DNA from: Burkholderiales bacterium
GTDB lineage: Bacteria; Pseudomonadota; Gammaproteobacteria; Burkholderiales; JAEUOS01
Reading direction: 5' to 3'
DNA: 64,000 nt
Assembly: GCA_016790695.1 (NCBI GenBank)
Contig: JAEUOS010000188.1
Coordinates: forward strand, 1-64,000
Shown: in pieces, positions 43,692-53,158 of the stretch
Position numbering within the stretch: position 1 is the first letter of the stretch
How the letters are laid out: the number at the start of each line of letters is the position of its first letter
Program-made: the position numbers and the translations under genes
Notes under the pieces: generated by a model
Database searches by the model: none
Seen by the model: the letters and a program-made list of their open reading frames with translations, nothing else
What the model was told of the DNA's origin: nothing

Positions 43692-45872
43692 ATGAACGAA
43701 CGCATTGCGCGCCATGGCCTGCGCGTCGCCGCCACCCTCGACCGCTTCATTGAACAGGAAGCCCTGGCGGGCACCGGCGTCGATCTCGCCGCCTTCTGGA
43801 AGGGATTCGACGCGCTGGTGCACGATCTGGCGCCGAAGAACCGCGCGCTGCTGGCCGAGCGCGAGCGCCTGCAGAAGGAACTCGACGCCTGGCATCGCGC
43901 CAACCGCGGCCCGATCCGCGACATGCAGGCATACCGCGCGTTCCTGCAGTCGATCGGCTACCTCGCACCGGTGCCCGCGGCGGTGAAGGCGACCACCGCC
44001 AACGTCGATTCCGAGATCGCCGCCCAGGCCGGGCCCCAGCTGGTGGTGCCGGTGTCGAACGCACGCTACGCGCTCAACGCGGCCAACGCGCGCTGGGGCA
44101 GCCTGTACGACGCGCTCTACGGGACCGACGCGCTGCCCGAGACCGGCGGCGCGGAGCGCGGCGGCCGGTACAACCCGGTGCGCGGCAAGGCCGTGATCGC
44201 GCGCGCGCGCGCGGTGCTCGACGAGGCCGCGCCGCTGGCCGCGGGCTCGCATGCCGATGCCACCGCCTACGCCGTCGACGGCGGCGTGCTCAGGGTGCGC
44301 CTCGCCTCCGGCGCGACCGGGCTCAAGGACCCCGGCAAGTTCCGCGGCTACACCGGGCCGGCCGACGCGCCGACCGGCATCCTGCTGTGCAACCACGGCA
44401 TGCACCTGGAGATCCAGATCGATCGCGGCGACGCCATCGGCGCGACCGACGCGGCCGGGGTGAAGGACATCCTGGTCGAATCGGCGGTGACGACCATCAT
44501 GGACTGCGAGGACTCGGTGGCGGCCGTCGACGCGGATGACAAGGTCGGCGTGTATCGCAACTGGCTCGGCCTGATGAAGGGCGACCTCGCCGAGGAGGTG
44601 AGCAAGGGCGGCAAGACCTTCACGCGCCGGCTCAACCCGGATCGCGTGTACACGCGACCGGACGGCGGCACCCTGACGCTGCACGGACGCTCGCTGATGT
44701 TCATCCGCCACGTCGGGCACCTGATGACCAACCCGGCGATCCTCGACCGCGACGGGCGCGAGATTCCCGAGGGGATCCTCGACGCGGTGGTCTGCACGGC
44801 GGCCGCGCTGCACGACATGACGCGCCGGCTGAACTCGCGCACCGGGTCGATCTACGTGGTCAAGCCCAAGATGCACGGACCGGCGGAGGTCGCGTTCGCC
44901 GACGAGCTGTTCACGCGCGTCGAGGCGCTGCTCGGCCTGGCGGCCAACACCCTCAAGATCGGCCTGATGGACGAGGAGCGGCGCATGAGCGTGAACCTGA
45001 AGGCGGCGATCGCCGCCGCCGCGGCGCGGGTGGCGTTCATCAACACCGGCTTTCTCGATCGCACCGGCGACGAGATGCGCTCGACGATGGAGGCCGGCCC
45101 GATGCTGAAGAAGGGCGACATGAAGTCGACCGCCTGGATCAGCGCCTACGAGCGCAGCAACGTCCTGGTCGGCCTGGATTGCGGGCTGCGCGGACGCGCC
45201 CAGATCGGCAAGGGCATGTGGGCGATGCCTGACCTGATGGCCGCGATGCTCGAACAGAAGATCGCGCATCCGAAGGCGGGCGCCAACACCGCCTGGGTGC
45301 CGTCGCCCACCGCCGCCACGCTGCATGCGCTGCATTACCACCAGGTCGACGTGCAGGCGGTCCAGCAGGAGCTCGAGAAGACGCGTCTCGCCGACGTGGC
45401 CGACGCATTGCTCGACGGTCTACTGACCGTGCCGGTGGTCGAGACCGCCTCGTGGAGCGCCGAGGAGCGCCAGCGCGAACTCGACAACAACTGCCAGGGC
45501 ATCCTCGGCTACGTCGTGCGCTGGGTCGACCAGGGCGTCGGCTGCTCGAAGGTGCCGGACATCAACAACGTCGGCCTGATGGAGGATCGCGCCACGTTGC
45601 GCATCTCCAGCCAGCACATCGCGAACTGGCTGTATCACGGCGTGGTCACGGAGGACCAGGTGCGCGAAACCTTCCGCCGCATGGCCAAGGTGGTCGACCA
45701 GCAGAACGCCGGCGATGCGGCCTACCGGCCGATGGCGCCCGACTACGACCGCTCGTTCGCCTTCAAGGCCGCCTGTGCGCTGGTCTTCGAGGGGCGCGCC
45801 CAGCCCTCGGGATACACCGAACCTCTCCTGCACCGCTACCGGCAGGAGTTCAAGGCGGCCCACCCGGCCTGA
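43692..45872 (+). CDS. glcB: Malate synthase G
   Basis: Condenses glyoxylate and acetyl-CoA to malate. Start set at 43692 ([19 protein letters not shown]), 726 residues (E. coli 723), with GGAG 6 bases upstream. The TIM barrel carries [28 protein letters not shown] (Mg ligands), the [10 protein letters not shown] segment and the C-terminal [11 protein letters not shown] region with the catalytic Asp nearby. It could take glyoxylate from purine or glycolate breakdown. The downstream MFS gene overlaps its stop by one base. Confidence 0.97.
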   Translation: MNERIARHGLRVAATLDRFIEQEALAGTGVDLAAFWKGFDALVHDLAPKNRALLAERERLQKELDAWHRANRGPIRDMQAYRAFLQSIGYLAPVPAAVKATTANVDSEIAAQAGPQLVVPVSNARYALNAANARWGSLYDALYGTDALPETGGAERGGRYNPVRGKAVIARARAVLDEAAPLAAGSHADATAYAVDGGVLRVRLASGATGLKDPGKFRGYTGPADAPTGILLCNHGMHLEIQIDRGDAIGATDAAGVKDILVESAVTTIMDCEDSVAAVDADDKVGVYRNWLGLMKGDLAEEVSKGGKTFTRRLNPDRVYTRPDGGTLTLHGRSLMFIRHVGHLMTNPAILDRDGREIPEGILDAVVCTAAALHDMTRRLNSRTGSIYVVKPKMHGPAEVAFADELFTRVEALLGLAANTLKIGLMDEERRMSVNLKAAIAAAAARVAFINTGFLDRTGDEMRSTMEAGPMLKKGDMKSTAWISAYERSNVLVGLDCGLRGRAQIGKGMWAMPDLMAAMLEQKIAHPKAGANTAWVPSPTAATLHALHYHQVDVQAVQQELEKTRLADVADALLDGLLTVPVVETASWSAEERQRELDNNCQGILGYVVRWVDQGVGCSKVPDINNVGLMEDRATLRISSQHIANWLYHGVVTEDQVRETFRRMAKVVDQQNAGDAAYRPMAPDYDRSFAFKAACALVFEGRAQPSGYTEPLLHRYRQEFKAAHPA

Positions 45873-47089
45873 TGAGCGGGCCCGCCGACCGGCCCGGGGC
45901 GACCGGCGCCGCCATCGGCGGATCGCGGCTGACGCCGGGCCTGATGGCCCTGCTGGTGGCGTCCGGCTTCGCCACCGCCGGGACGATCCATTACCAGACG
46001 CCGATGCTTGGCGACATCGCGGCCGAATTCGGCGTCGATGCCGCGGCCGCCGGCTGGGTTGCGACGCTGTCGTTCACCGGGTACTTCGCCGGCACCGTGC
46101 TCCTGGTGCCCCTCGGCGACATCGTCGACAAGCGCACCATGGTGCTGCTGAAGATGGGCGGCCTGGTGGCGGCGCTCCTGGCGATGGCGGCCGCGCCGTC
46201 GCTGTGGGCGCTCGCCGCCGCGGCCTTCGTGGTCGGCACCTGCTGCGGCGTTTCGCAGCATACCGTGCCGCTGGTCTCCGAGTGGTCGCCGCCGGATCGT
46301 CGCGGTGCCGGCGTGGGCACCCTGCTCACGGGGCTGTTCCTCGGCATCCTGTGGGCGCGGCTCGCGGGCGGGGTCGTCGCCGCCACCCTGGGGTGGCGCG
46401 CGATGTTCGTGATCGCGGCGGCGATGGTTGCGGTCATGGCGACCGCCATGGCGTGGCGCCTGCCGGCCGCGCCGCCGCGCGTGCACATGCGCTATCGCGC
46501 GCTGCTCGGCTCGATGTGGCGCCTGTATCGCGACCAGCCGCTGCTGCGCCATGCCTCCATCGTGCAGATGCTGATCGGCCTCGGCTACGGGGCGTTCTGG
46601 GCGACGGTGGCGGCGATGCTCGTGCAACTGCATGGCCTGGGTCCGCTGGCCGCGGGACTGATGGCCATCCCGGGCGCGGCCGGCGTGCTGATCTCGCGCC
46701 GCGCCGGGCGCTGGATGGACCGCCGCGGCCCGGCGCCGGTGGTGCGCGCCGGTGCGGCGGGGGTGATCGCGGCATACGGTGCGTTCGCCTTCGCGCCGGC
46801 CGGGGTTGGCGCGGCCGTGGTCGGCGCGATCCTCCTCGATTGCGGATTGCGCGCCGCGGTGGTGGCGAACCAGACGCTCGCCGCCGAACTCGTGCCGGAG
46901 GCGCGCAGCCGCTCGAGCACGGTGCTGATGGCGCACATGTGGGGCGGAAACGCGGCCGGCGCGTTTCTCGGCAGCGTCATGTTCGCCGCCGGCGGCTGGA
47001 TCGCGGTCTGCGCGGTCGGACTCTGCGGCGCGAGCCTGGCGCTCCTGTTCAGCTGGCGCGGACCGGGTGGCGCCGCCGCGCGCGGCTAG
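45872..47089 (+). CDS. MFS transporter
   Basis: Major facilitator superfamily permease in the inner membrane. The start at 45872 ([16 protein letters not shown]) overlaps the glcB stop (TGATG) and gives 405 residues with about 12 membrane segments. The loop 2-3 motif is LVPLGDIVDKRTMVLLKMGG. It is related to drug/arabinose-type efflux permeases; the substrate cannot be read from the sequence. Coupled translation with glcB hints at a link to a C2 acid, but this is only inference. Confidence 0.85.
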   Translation: MSGPADRPGATGAAIGGSRLTPGLMALLVASGFATAGTIHYQTPMLGDIAAEFGVDAAAAGWVATLSFTGYFAGTVLLVPLGDIVDKRTMVLLKMGGLVAALLAMAAAPSLWALAAAAFVVGTCCGVSQHTVPLVSEWSPPDRRGAGVGTLLTGLFLGILWARLAGGVVAATLGWRAMFVIAAAMVAVMATAMAWRLPAAPPRVHMRYRALLGSMWRLYRDQPLLRHASIVQMLIGLGYGAFWATVAAMLVQLHGLGPLAAGLMAIPGAAGVLISRRAGRWMDRRGPAPVVRAGAAGVIAAYGAFAFAPAGVGAAVVGAILLDCGLRAAVVANQTLAAELVPEARSRSSTVLMAHMWGGNAAGAFLGSVMFAAGGWIAVCAVGLCGASLALLFSWRGPGGAAARG

Positions 47090-47216
47090 GGACGCCAGTT
47101 CATCAAATTTATCGATCCCGGGTTATGCGCTTGTCATCGTCGACTTGTAGAATTCGTCCAGGTTGACGTCGGCGCGTGGTGCGGTTCAACAGGCGGGCAT
47201 TTCGAGGCGGTGGGTC

Positions 47217-47666
47217 ATGTCGCGGCAGCAGGACGGTGAAGGGCGGATTGCCGGCGGTGCGGGTCGGCAAGGGTTGGCGGTTCACCCCGACGACCCCGCG
47301 CATGCTGCCTTCGAATCGGTGTTCGATTCCCTGGTCACCCTCTATCGCGAGACCGGCGGCATCCCGCACCAGCTCATCGGGCTGGAGTTTCGCGCCGGCC
47401 GTGCGCACGACGCGCACATCGAGATCGTCAAGGCGCCGGAGAAGGTGCCGGTGCTGATCCAGCGCATGGCGCGCAAGTGGGGGGCGGTGGCGCATGTGCG
47501 GGTCGCGCCCCGGGCCGCCGACAATGTGCCGGGGCTGCCGCATCCGGAGCGCCGCACCCACGCCGCCATCGAGATCCACGCCGCCCAGGGCGTCGCGCGC
47601 GCGCTGTGCCGGGTCAACCAGACGACCCGCGAGATCATGCGGGCCGCGCTGACCAGCGCGGCATAG
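47217..47666 (+). CDS. Hypothetical protein
   Basis: Not recognised. The start at 47217 (MSRQQDGEGRIAGGAG) gives 149 residues; a TTG start at 47163 would add 18. About 35 residues of Gly/Arg/Gln-rich, likely flexible N-terminus precede a compact alpha/beta-looking part with FESVFDSLVTLYRETGG, LIGLEFRAGRAHDAHIEIV and RKWGAVAHVRVAPRAA. No signal peptide or membrane segment. Codon use resembles its neighbours, which supports it as a real gene. Confidence 0.6.
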   Translation: MSRQQDGEGRIAGGAGRQGLAVHPDDPAHAAFESVFDSLVTLYRETGGIPHQLIGLEFRAGRAHDAHIEIVKAPEKVPVLIQRMARKWGAVAHVRVAPRAADNVPGLPHPERRTHAAIEIHAAQGVARALCRVNQTTREIMRAALTSAA

Positions 47667-47772
47667 CCCGGAACGAAAGGGATCAGCCAGCGCGACCGGC
47701 CGTGCCGGCGTTCTCCGGCGCGCGCCAGCGCCGGCGACCCGGGCCGGCGGCCGGCATGACGCCGCAGCGCGA

Positions 47773-49557
47773 ATGGAACACCACAGCACCTTCCTGATCC
47801 AGGCCAGCATCTGCTTCTTCGCGGCGGTCGTCGCGGTGCTGGTGGCGCATCGCCTCGGCCTGGGCTCGGTCGCCGGTTACCTGGTCGCGGGGATCGTCGT
47901 CGGACCGGCCGGGCTTGCACTGATCGGCAACGTCGAGGACGTGCGGCGCTTCGCCGAACTGGGCGTGGTGTTCCTGCTCTTCGTCATCGGTCTCGAACTC
48001 GAGCCGCGACGGCTGTGGGGCATGCGCATGCGGCTGGCGACCCTGGGCCTGACCCAGGTGCTGGGTTCCGTCGCGCTCATCGCCGCGGTTGCCTGGGCGC
48101 TCGGCGTCGATCCGGGCACCGGCCTGGTGGCCGGCATGGCGCTGGCGCTCTCCTCCACGGCGCTTGCGATGCAGCCGCTGGCGGAGCGCGGCGGGCTGGC
48201 CACGCAGGGCGGGCAGTCGACCTTCTCGATCCTCCTGTTCCAGGACCTCGCGGTCATCCCGATGCTGGCGCTGCTGCCGCTCCTGGGCAGCGCCGGCGGC
48301 GGCACCGGCTTTTCGTGGCAGGCACTGGGCTTCTCGCTGGCGATGATCGCCGCGACGCTGGTGGGCGGCCATTTCGTGGCCCGCCGCGTGTTTCGCCACA
48401 TCGCGCGCACCCGGCAGCGCGAGGTGTTCACCGCGTTTGCGCTGCTCCTGGTGCTGGGGATCGCGCTGGGATTCGAGCATGCGGGCATGTCGATGGCGCT
48501 GGGCGCATTCCTCGCCGGCGTCCTCCTCGCCGACTCCGAGTATCGCCACGAGATCGAGGCCGCGGTGGAGCCCTTCAAGGGGCTGCTGCTCGGGCTGTTC
48601 TTCATGTCCGTCGGCATGGGCGTGGAATTCGCCGTGCTGTTCGAGCATCCCCTGGCCATCGCCGGGCTGATCGGCGGCCTGTTCGCGCTCAAGGGCGCGT
48701 TGCTGTGGCTGATTGCGCGCGGCGCCCGCCTGCCGCGCGACGAGGCGCCGCTGTTCATCCTGCTGCTTGCGCAGGGCGGCGAATTCGCGTTCGTCATCCT
48801 CGGGCTCGCTGCCGGTTACGGCGCGATGCCGGAAAAGACCGCGCACGCGCTGACCCTCGCGGTGGCGCTGTCGATGCTGGCGACACCCTTCCTGCTGCTG
48901 CTGCATGACCGCGCGCTGCTGCCGCGCCTTGTCCGCGCCGCCGCGTCGCGCGCGCACGACGTGCCGGAGCCGGGCACGGTGATCATCGCCGGACTCGGAC
49001 GGATCGGACAGGTGGTGGCGCGCATCCTGCACGCCAGCGGCGTGCACGCCGTGGTTCTGGACGACGACCCGGACCATGTCGAGCAGAGCCGCAAGTTCGG
49101 CTTTCGCGTCTTCTATGGCGACATCACCCGCCTGGACCTGCTGCGCGCGGCCGGCGCCGACACCGCGGGGTTCCTGATCGCCGCGCTCGACGACCCCGAC
49201 GCAACGCTGCGCCTGGTGCGGACCTGCAAGAAGCACTTCCCGCACCTGCGGATCATCGCGCGCGCGCGCGACATGCACCACCTGTTCGAACTGCGCGACA
49301 GCGGCGCCGACGCCATCGAGCGCGAGACCTTCCGGTCCTCGCTCAGGCTGGGCGAGATCGCGCTGACGCTGATCGGCGGCGACGCCGCGCGGGCGCGGCG
49401 CGTGGTCGAGACGTTCGTCGCCCATGACGAAGAGGTCCTGGCCAAGCTCTACGAGATTCATCGCGGCGACCCGGATCGCTACATTTCGGTGTCCAACGAG
49501 TTGCGCGACCAGCTTGCCGTCGCCTTGCGCGAGGACGCGTCAACCCGCGAGCGCTAG
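47773..49557 (+). CDS. KefB/KefC-type monovalent cation:proton antiporter
   Basis: CPA2-family antiporter. 594 residues: about 12 membrane segments to residue 385, including VGPAGLALIGNVEDVRRFAELG, ALSSTALAMQPL and the QDLAVIPMLALLPLL helix. A cytoplasmic Rossmann (TrkA-N/RCK) domain starts at GTVIIAGLGRIGQVVARIL (about 397). The usual KefF/KefG ancillary flavoprotein gene is not next to it, so glutathione-gated potassium efflux is possible but unproven. Confidence 0.88.
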   Translation: MEHHSTFLIQASICFFAAVVAVLVAHRLGLGSVAGYLVAGIVVGPAGLALIGNVEDVRRFAELGVVFLLFVIGLELEPRRLWGMRMRLATLGLTQVLGSVALIAAVAWALGVDPGTGLVAGMALALSSTALAMQPLAERGGLATQGGQSTFSILLFQDLAVIPMLALLPLLGSAGGGTGFSWQALGFSLAMIAATLVGGHFVARRVFRHIARTRQREVFTAFALLLVLGIALGFEHAGMSMALGAFLAGVLLADSEYRHEIEAAVEPFKGLLLGLFFMSVGMGVEFAVLFEHPLAIAGLIGGLFALKGALLWLIARGARLPRDEAPLFILLLAQGGEFAFVILGLAAGYGAMPEKTAHALTLAVALSMLATPFLLLLHDRALLPRLVRAAASRAHDVPEPGTVIIAGLGRIGQVVARILHASGVHAVVLDDDPDHVEQSRKFGFRVFYGDITRLDLLRAAGADTAGFLIAALDDPDATLRLVRTCKKHFPHLRIIARARDMHHLFELRDSGADAIERETFRSSLRLGEIALTLIGGDAARARRVVETFVAHDEEVLAKLYEIHRGDPDRYISVSNELRDQLAVALREDASTRER

Positions 49558-49620
49558 GACCGCGGTACCATCGTCGCCGTCGCCCGCCGCCGGCGACATC
49601 TCTGTCCGAGGAAGACCGCC

Positions 49621-51684
49621 GTGACATCCGCCGCGAAGATCGTGCGCACGATGTGCCCGATGAACTGCCACCCGACGCTGTGCGGCATGCTGGCCGAGGT
49701 GGAAGGCGGGGCCCTCAAGAGCGTGCGCGGCGACCCGGACAATCCCGACAGCCGCGGATTCCTGTGCATCCGCGGGCAGGCCTCCGCCGAGATCATCGGC
49801 AACCCGGGCCGGCTTCTGCATCCCCTGGTGCGGGAACGCCGCAGCGACGAATTTCGCCGCGCCACCTGGGACGAGGCGATGACGCGCATCACTGCCGGCA
49901 TCCGCGAGGCCGACCCGGCCGCCACCGCGATCTGGCCCGGGCACGGGACCTTCACGACCAACTACGGCACGCGGGTGAGCGCGCAGCTGATGGCGCGCTT
50001 CGCGAATTTCCACGGCAGCCAGTTCTTCAGCCCGACCATGGTCTGCTGGGGGCTCGGCGCGTTCGGACTCGCACTCACCGGCATGCTCGAGACCCACACC
50101 AAGGAGGACATGGGCGCGCATGCGCGGCTGATCATCCTGTGGGGCGCCAATCTCGCCAGCCAGCCGAACACCGCGCGGCACCTGCTGGCCGCGAAGAAGC
50201 GCGGCGCGCACATCGTCGCGATCGACGTGCGCCACACCGAGGCGGCGGCGCAGGCCGACGAGGTCCTGCTGATCCGCCCGGGCACCGACGGCGCGCTGGC
50301 GCTGGCGATGATGCACGTGATCTGCGGCGAGGGACGGCACGACGCGTCCTTCGTCGCCGCGCACACGGTCGGGTTCGACGCGCTCGCCGCGCGGGTGCGC
50401 CAGTATGCGCCGCCATGGGCCGCAGGCGTGACCGGCGTTCCGGCCGCGGCGATCGAGAATCTCGCGCGCCGCTATGCCGCCAGCCGGCCGGCGATGATCG
50501 TCCTGGGCGGCAGTTCCATGCACAAGGGTGACAACGGCTGGCAGGCATCGCGCGCGATCGCCTGCCTGCCCGGCCTGACCGGCAACGTCGGGATCCCCGG
50601 CGCCGGCTTCGGCCCGCGCCATGGCGGTGCCGCCCACGGCAGGGGACTGGCGAGCATCGCCGAGCCGGGCCGGCGCAGGCCGGGGACGGCACTGCCCAAC
50701 CAGATGTCGGCATTCACCGATGCGCTGCGCGCGGGCCGCGTCGCGAACCTGCTGCTGATGGGCACCAACATGCTGTCCTCGTTCGCGGACGCGACCGCCG
50801 TGGCCGACGGCCTGGACCGCACGCGCCTGGTGGTGAGCTACGACCTGTTCCTCAACGACACCGCGCGTCGATACGCCGATGTCGTGCTGCCGGGCACCGC
50901 CTGGCTGGAGGAACTGGGCGTGAAGTCCGCCTTCACCCACCTGTACCTGATGGAGCCGGCGCTCGCGCCGGCCGGCGAGGCGAAGTCGGTGCACTGGTTC
51001 CTGACCGCGCTCGCCGAGCGTCTGGGCCTCGCGGACTTCCATCCCTGGGCTTCCGAGGAAGCGATGATCGACGCCATCCTCGACCACCCGGCGACCGGTC
51101 GCGCGACCGTCGCCGCCCTGCGTGCCCGGGGCGGCATCGGTGAACTCGCCATTTCGCATGTGGCGAATCCGACGCTGCAGTTCGACACACCTTCGCGCAG
51201 GATCGAGTTTCATTCGGCCGTCGCCGAGGGCCTCGGCCTCGACCCGCTGCCGTGCTACGACGCGCCCGCGCCACGGCCGCCGGCGTATCCCCTGACACTG
51301 GCCCACGGACGCACGCTGGCGCACTTTCACGGCTTCTACGACAACGGCCGCGCGCTGCCGACGCTGGCCCGGCGCGAGCGCGCGCCGGTGCTGTGGATCG
51401 CCGCGCCGGACGCCGCCGCGCGCGGCATCGCGCACGGCGCGCGCGTGCGCCTGTGGAATGCGCGCGGGGCACTCGCCGCCGTCGCGCGGGTGACCGAGCG
51501 CATGACGCCCGGCACGGTGTGGATGCGCGACGGCTGGCCCGGCCTGAACGTCCTGACCTCGGGCGAGCCGGTGCTGCCCGACGCCGCGGTCGACGTCTTC
51601 GCGTTCTCTGCGGGGCAGGCGAACTTTGCCGCCTGCGTCGACGTCGAGGCAATCGGCGGCGACGCAGGCGCGGTCGCCGGCTAG
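49621..51684 (+). CDS. Molybdopterin oxidoreductase, single subunit
   Basis: DMSO-reductase-superfamily enzyme with bis-MGD cofactor; the substrate is unknown. 687 residues from a GTG start. N-terminal 4Fe-4S ligands C12, C16, C21, C49 (C-x3-C-x4-C-x27-C), candidate Mo ligand C142 in TMVCWGLG, and a C-terminal molydopterin-dinucleotide domain (about 560-680). No twin-arginine signal peptide, so it should act in the cytoplasm. No Fe-S or membrane partner subunit is adjacent; a MoaD-like gene follows after 16 bases. Confidence 0.85.
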   Translation: MTSAAKIVRTMCPMNCHPTLCGMLAEVEGGALKSVRGDPDNPDSRGFLCIRGQASAEIIGNPGRLLHPLVRERRSDEFRRATWDEAMTRITAGIREADPAATAIWPGHGTFTTNYGTRVSAQLMARFANFHGSQFFSPTMVCWGLGAFGLALTGMLETHTKEDMGAHARLIILWGANLASQPNTARHLLAAKKRGAHIVAIDVRHTEAAAQADEVLLIRPGTDGALALAMMHVICGEGRHDASFVAAHTVGFDALAARVRQYAPPWAAGVTGVPAAAIENLARRYAASRPAMIVLGGSSMHKGDNGWQASRAIACLPGLTGNVGIPGAGFGPRHGGAAHGRGLASIAEPGRRRPGTALPNQMSAFTDALRAGRVANLLLMGTNMLSSFADATAVADGLDRTRLVVSYDLFLNDTARRYADVVLPGTAWLEELGVKSAFTHLYLMEPALAPAGEAKSVHWFLTALAERLGLADFHPWASEEAMIDAILDHPATGRATVAALRARGGIGELAISHVANPTLQFDTPSRRIEFHSAVAEGLGLDPLPCYDAPAPRPPAYPLTLAHGRTLAHFHGFYDNGRALPTLARRERAPVLWIAAPDAAARGIAHGARVRLWNARGALAAVARVTERMTPGTVWMRDGWPGLNVLTSGEPVLPDAAVDVFAFSAGQANFAACVDVEAIGGDAGAVAG

Positions 51685-51700
51685 TCCTCCCGCCGCCGCC

Positions 51701-51970
51701 ATGGTCAAGGTCGAATTCGCCGCCGCGCTGCAGCGCCATGTGCCGTGCGCACCGCAGTCGGTCGCGCCCGGCACGTTGCGCGCGGTGCTCGAGGCTGCGC
51801 TGGCCGCGGCACCGGGACTCGCGCACTACGTGTTCGATGACCAGGGTGCGGTGCGCAAGCATGTCGCCGTCTTCGTCAATCAGCAGCAGGTGCGCGACCG
51901 TGTGCGCCTGGACCGGCCGCTGGCCGACGGCGACAGCGTATTCGTGGTGCAGGCACTGAGCGGCGGATGA
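51701..51970 (+). CDS. MoaD/ThiS-like beta-grasp sulfur-carrier protein
   Basis: 89 residues from the ATG at 51701 (MVKVEFAAALQRHVPC). The ubiquitin-like fold ends in the diagnostic LSGG: the terminal Gly-Gly is adenylated and thiocarboxylated in MoaD and ThiS. HVAVFVNQQQVR and LADGDSVFVVQALSGG match the C-terminal half of the family. No MoaE, MoeB/ThiF or ThiG gene is in the window, so its activating enzyme would be elsewhere. It lies between the Mo oxidoreductase and the propeller protein. Confidence 0.82.
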   Translation: MVKVEFAAALQRHVPCAPQSVAPGTLRAVLEAALAAAPGLAHYVFDDQGAVRKHVAVFVNQQQVRDRVRLDRPLADGDSVFVVQALSGG

Positions 51971-51995
51971 CACGGGCAGCCGCGGGGAGGGAGGC

Positions 51996-53090
51996 ATGGG
52001 AACACTGTTGGTAGGCACGCGCAAGGGCCTCTTCGTGCTCGAGGGCGCAGGCGAGGCGTGGGAGTTCGTCGGGCACCATTTCGCCGGCGACCCGGTGAGC
52101 CAGGTACTCGCCGACGCGCGCGACGGCAACTGGTATGCGGCGCTCAATCTGGGGCATTTCGGCATCAAGTTGCGCCGCAGCGGCGATCGCGGCCGCACCT
52201 GGACCGAGGTTGCATCGCCTGCGTTTCCGGCCAAGCCCGCTGCCGGACCCTGGGCCGACGATCCCACGCCCTGGAGCGTCGAGCTGATCTGGGCGCTTGC
52301 GGCCGGCGGGGCCGACGAGCCCGGCGTGCTGTGGGCCGGTTGTCTGCCGGCGGGGCTGTTTCGGTCTGCCGACCGGGGTGCGACCTGGCAGCTGTGCCAA
52401 TCCCTCTGGCACGACGCGCGGCGCCGCGACTGGACTGGCGGCGGCTACGATCAGGCCGGCATACATACGGTGCTGGTCGACCCGCGCGATGCGCGACACC
52501 TGACGCTGGGCATTTCCTGCGGCGGTGTCTGGCAGACGCGCGACGGCGGCGCCAGCTGGGAACTCACCGGCCGCGGCATGCGCGCCGACTTCATGCCGCC
52601 GGAGCGCGCCGAGGATCCGAACATCCAGGACCCGCACTGCATTGCGCAGTGCCTGGCGGACCCCGACGTCCTCTGGATGCAGCATCATGGGGGGATCTAT
52701 CGCTCGGTCGACGCGGGCCGCCATTGGCTGCCGATCGCCGCGGCCGGGCCGAGCACGTTCGGCTTCGCGGTCGCCGCGGATCCCGGCAATCCCGGCCGCG
52801 CCTGGTTCGTGCCGGCGCAGGCGGATGCCTGCCGCATTCCGGTTGGCGGTCGCATGGTGGTCACGCGCACCGACGACGGCGGCGCCAGTTTCCAGGTCTA
52901 CGGCGAGGGCTTGCCGCAGCGGCATGCCTATCATTTGGTCTATCGCCACGCGCTCGCCGTCGGCGGGGATGGCGACACGCTGGCGATGGCGTCGACCACG
53001 GGCGGCCTGTGGGTGAGCACGAACGCTGGCCGGAGCTGGGCGTGCCTCTCGCGCGACCTGCCGCCGGTCGCCGCGGTGCGATTCGCCTGA
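51996..53090 (+). CDS. BNR/Asp-box beta-propeller protein
   Basis: 364 residues with six Asp-box repeats (S/T-x-D/N-x-G-x-x-W/F) starting near 62, 124, 181, 237, 292 and 341, as expected for a six-bladed propeller. Databases often name such proteins exo-alpha-sialidase, but I see no sialidase RIP motif and no signal peptide, so a cytoplasmic scaffold or an unknown enzyme is more likely. It starts 25 bases after the MoaD-like gene, which suggests that the two work together. Confidence 0.8.
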   Translation: MGTLLVGTRKGLFVLEGAGEAWEFVGHHFAGDPVSQVLADARDGNWYAALNLGHFGIKLRRSGDRGRTWTEVASPAFPAKPAAGPWADDPTPWSVELIWALAAGGADEPGVLWAGCLPAGLFRSADRGATWQLCQSLWHDARRRDWTGGGYDQAGIHTVLVDPRDARHLTLGISCGGVWQTRDGGASWELTGRGMRADFMPPERAEDPNIQDPHCIAQCLADPDVLWMQHHGGIYRSVDAGRHWLPIAAAGPSTFGFAVAADPGNPGRAWFVPAQADACRIPVGGRMVVTRTDDGGASFQVYGEGLPQRHAYHLVYRHALAVGGDGDTLAMASTTGGLWVSTNAGRSWACLSRDLPPVAAVRFA

Positions 53091-53158
53091 GCATTGCCGC
53101 CGTGCCGGTTCCGGCTGGCGCATAATGCCCGGGTCGCCCACCCCCGGAGAGGCTGAAC

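Noticed and set aside
44198-44213. CG dinucleotide run inside glcB
   Set aside because: It encodes ordinary Ala/Arg codons in frame and is explained by GC-rich codon choice.
47131-47153. TTGTCA and TAGAAT before the hypothetical gene as a promoter
   Set aside because: The spacer is 11 bases, too short for sigma70, and no alternative -35 is present.
47683-49461. A 592-codon minus-strand frame opposite the Kef-type gene
   Set aside because: Low-complexity His/Asp/Arg/Glu shadow. The plus-strand frame has clear membrane helices and a Rossmann domain.
51996-53090. Calling the Asp-box protein a sialidase
   Set aside because: Asp boxes are structural and occur in many propellers. No RIP motif or secretion signal is seen.
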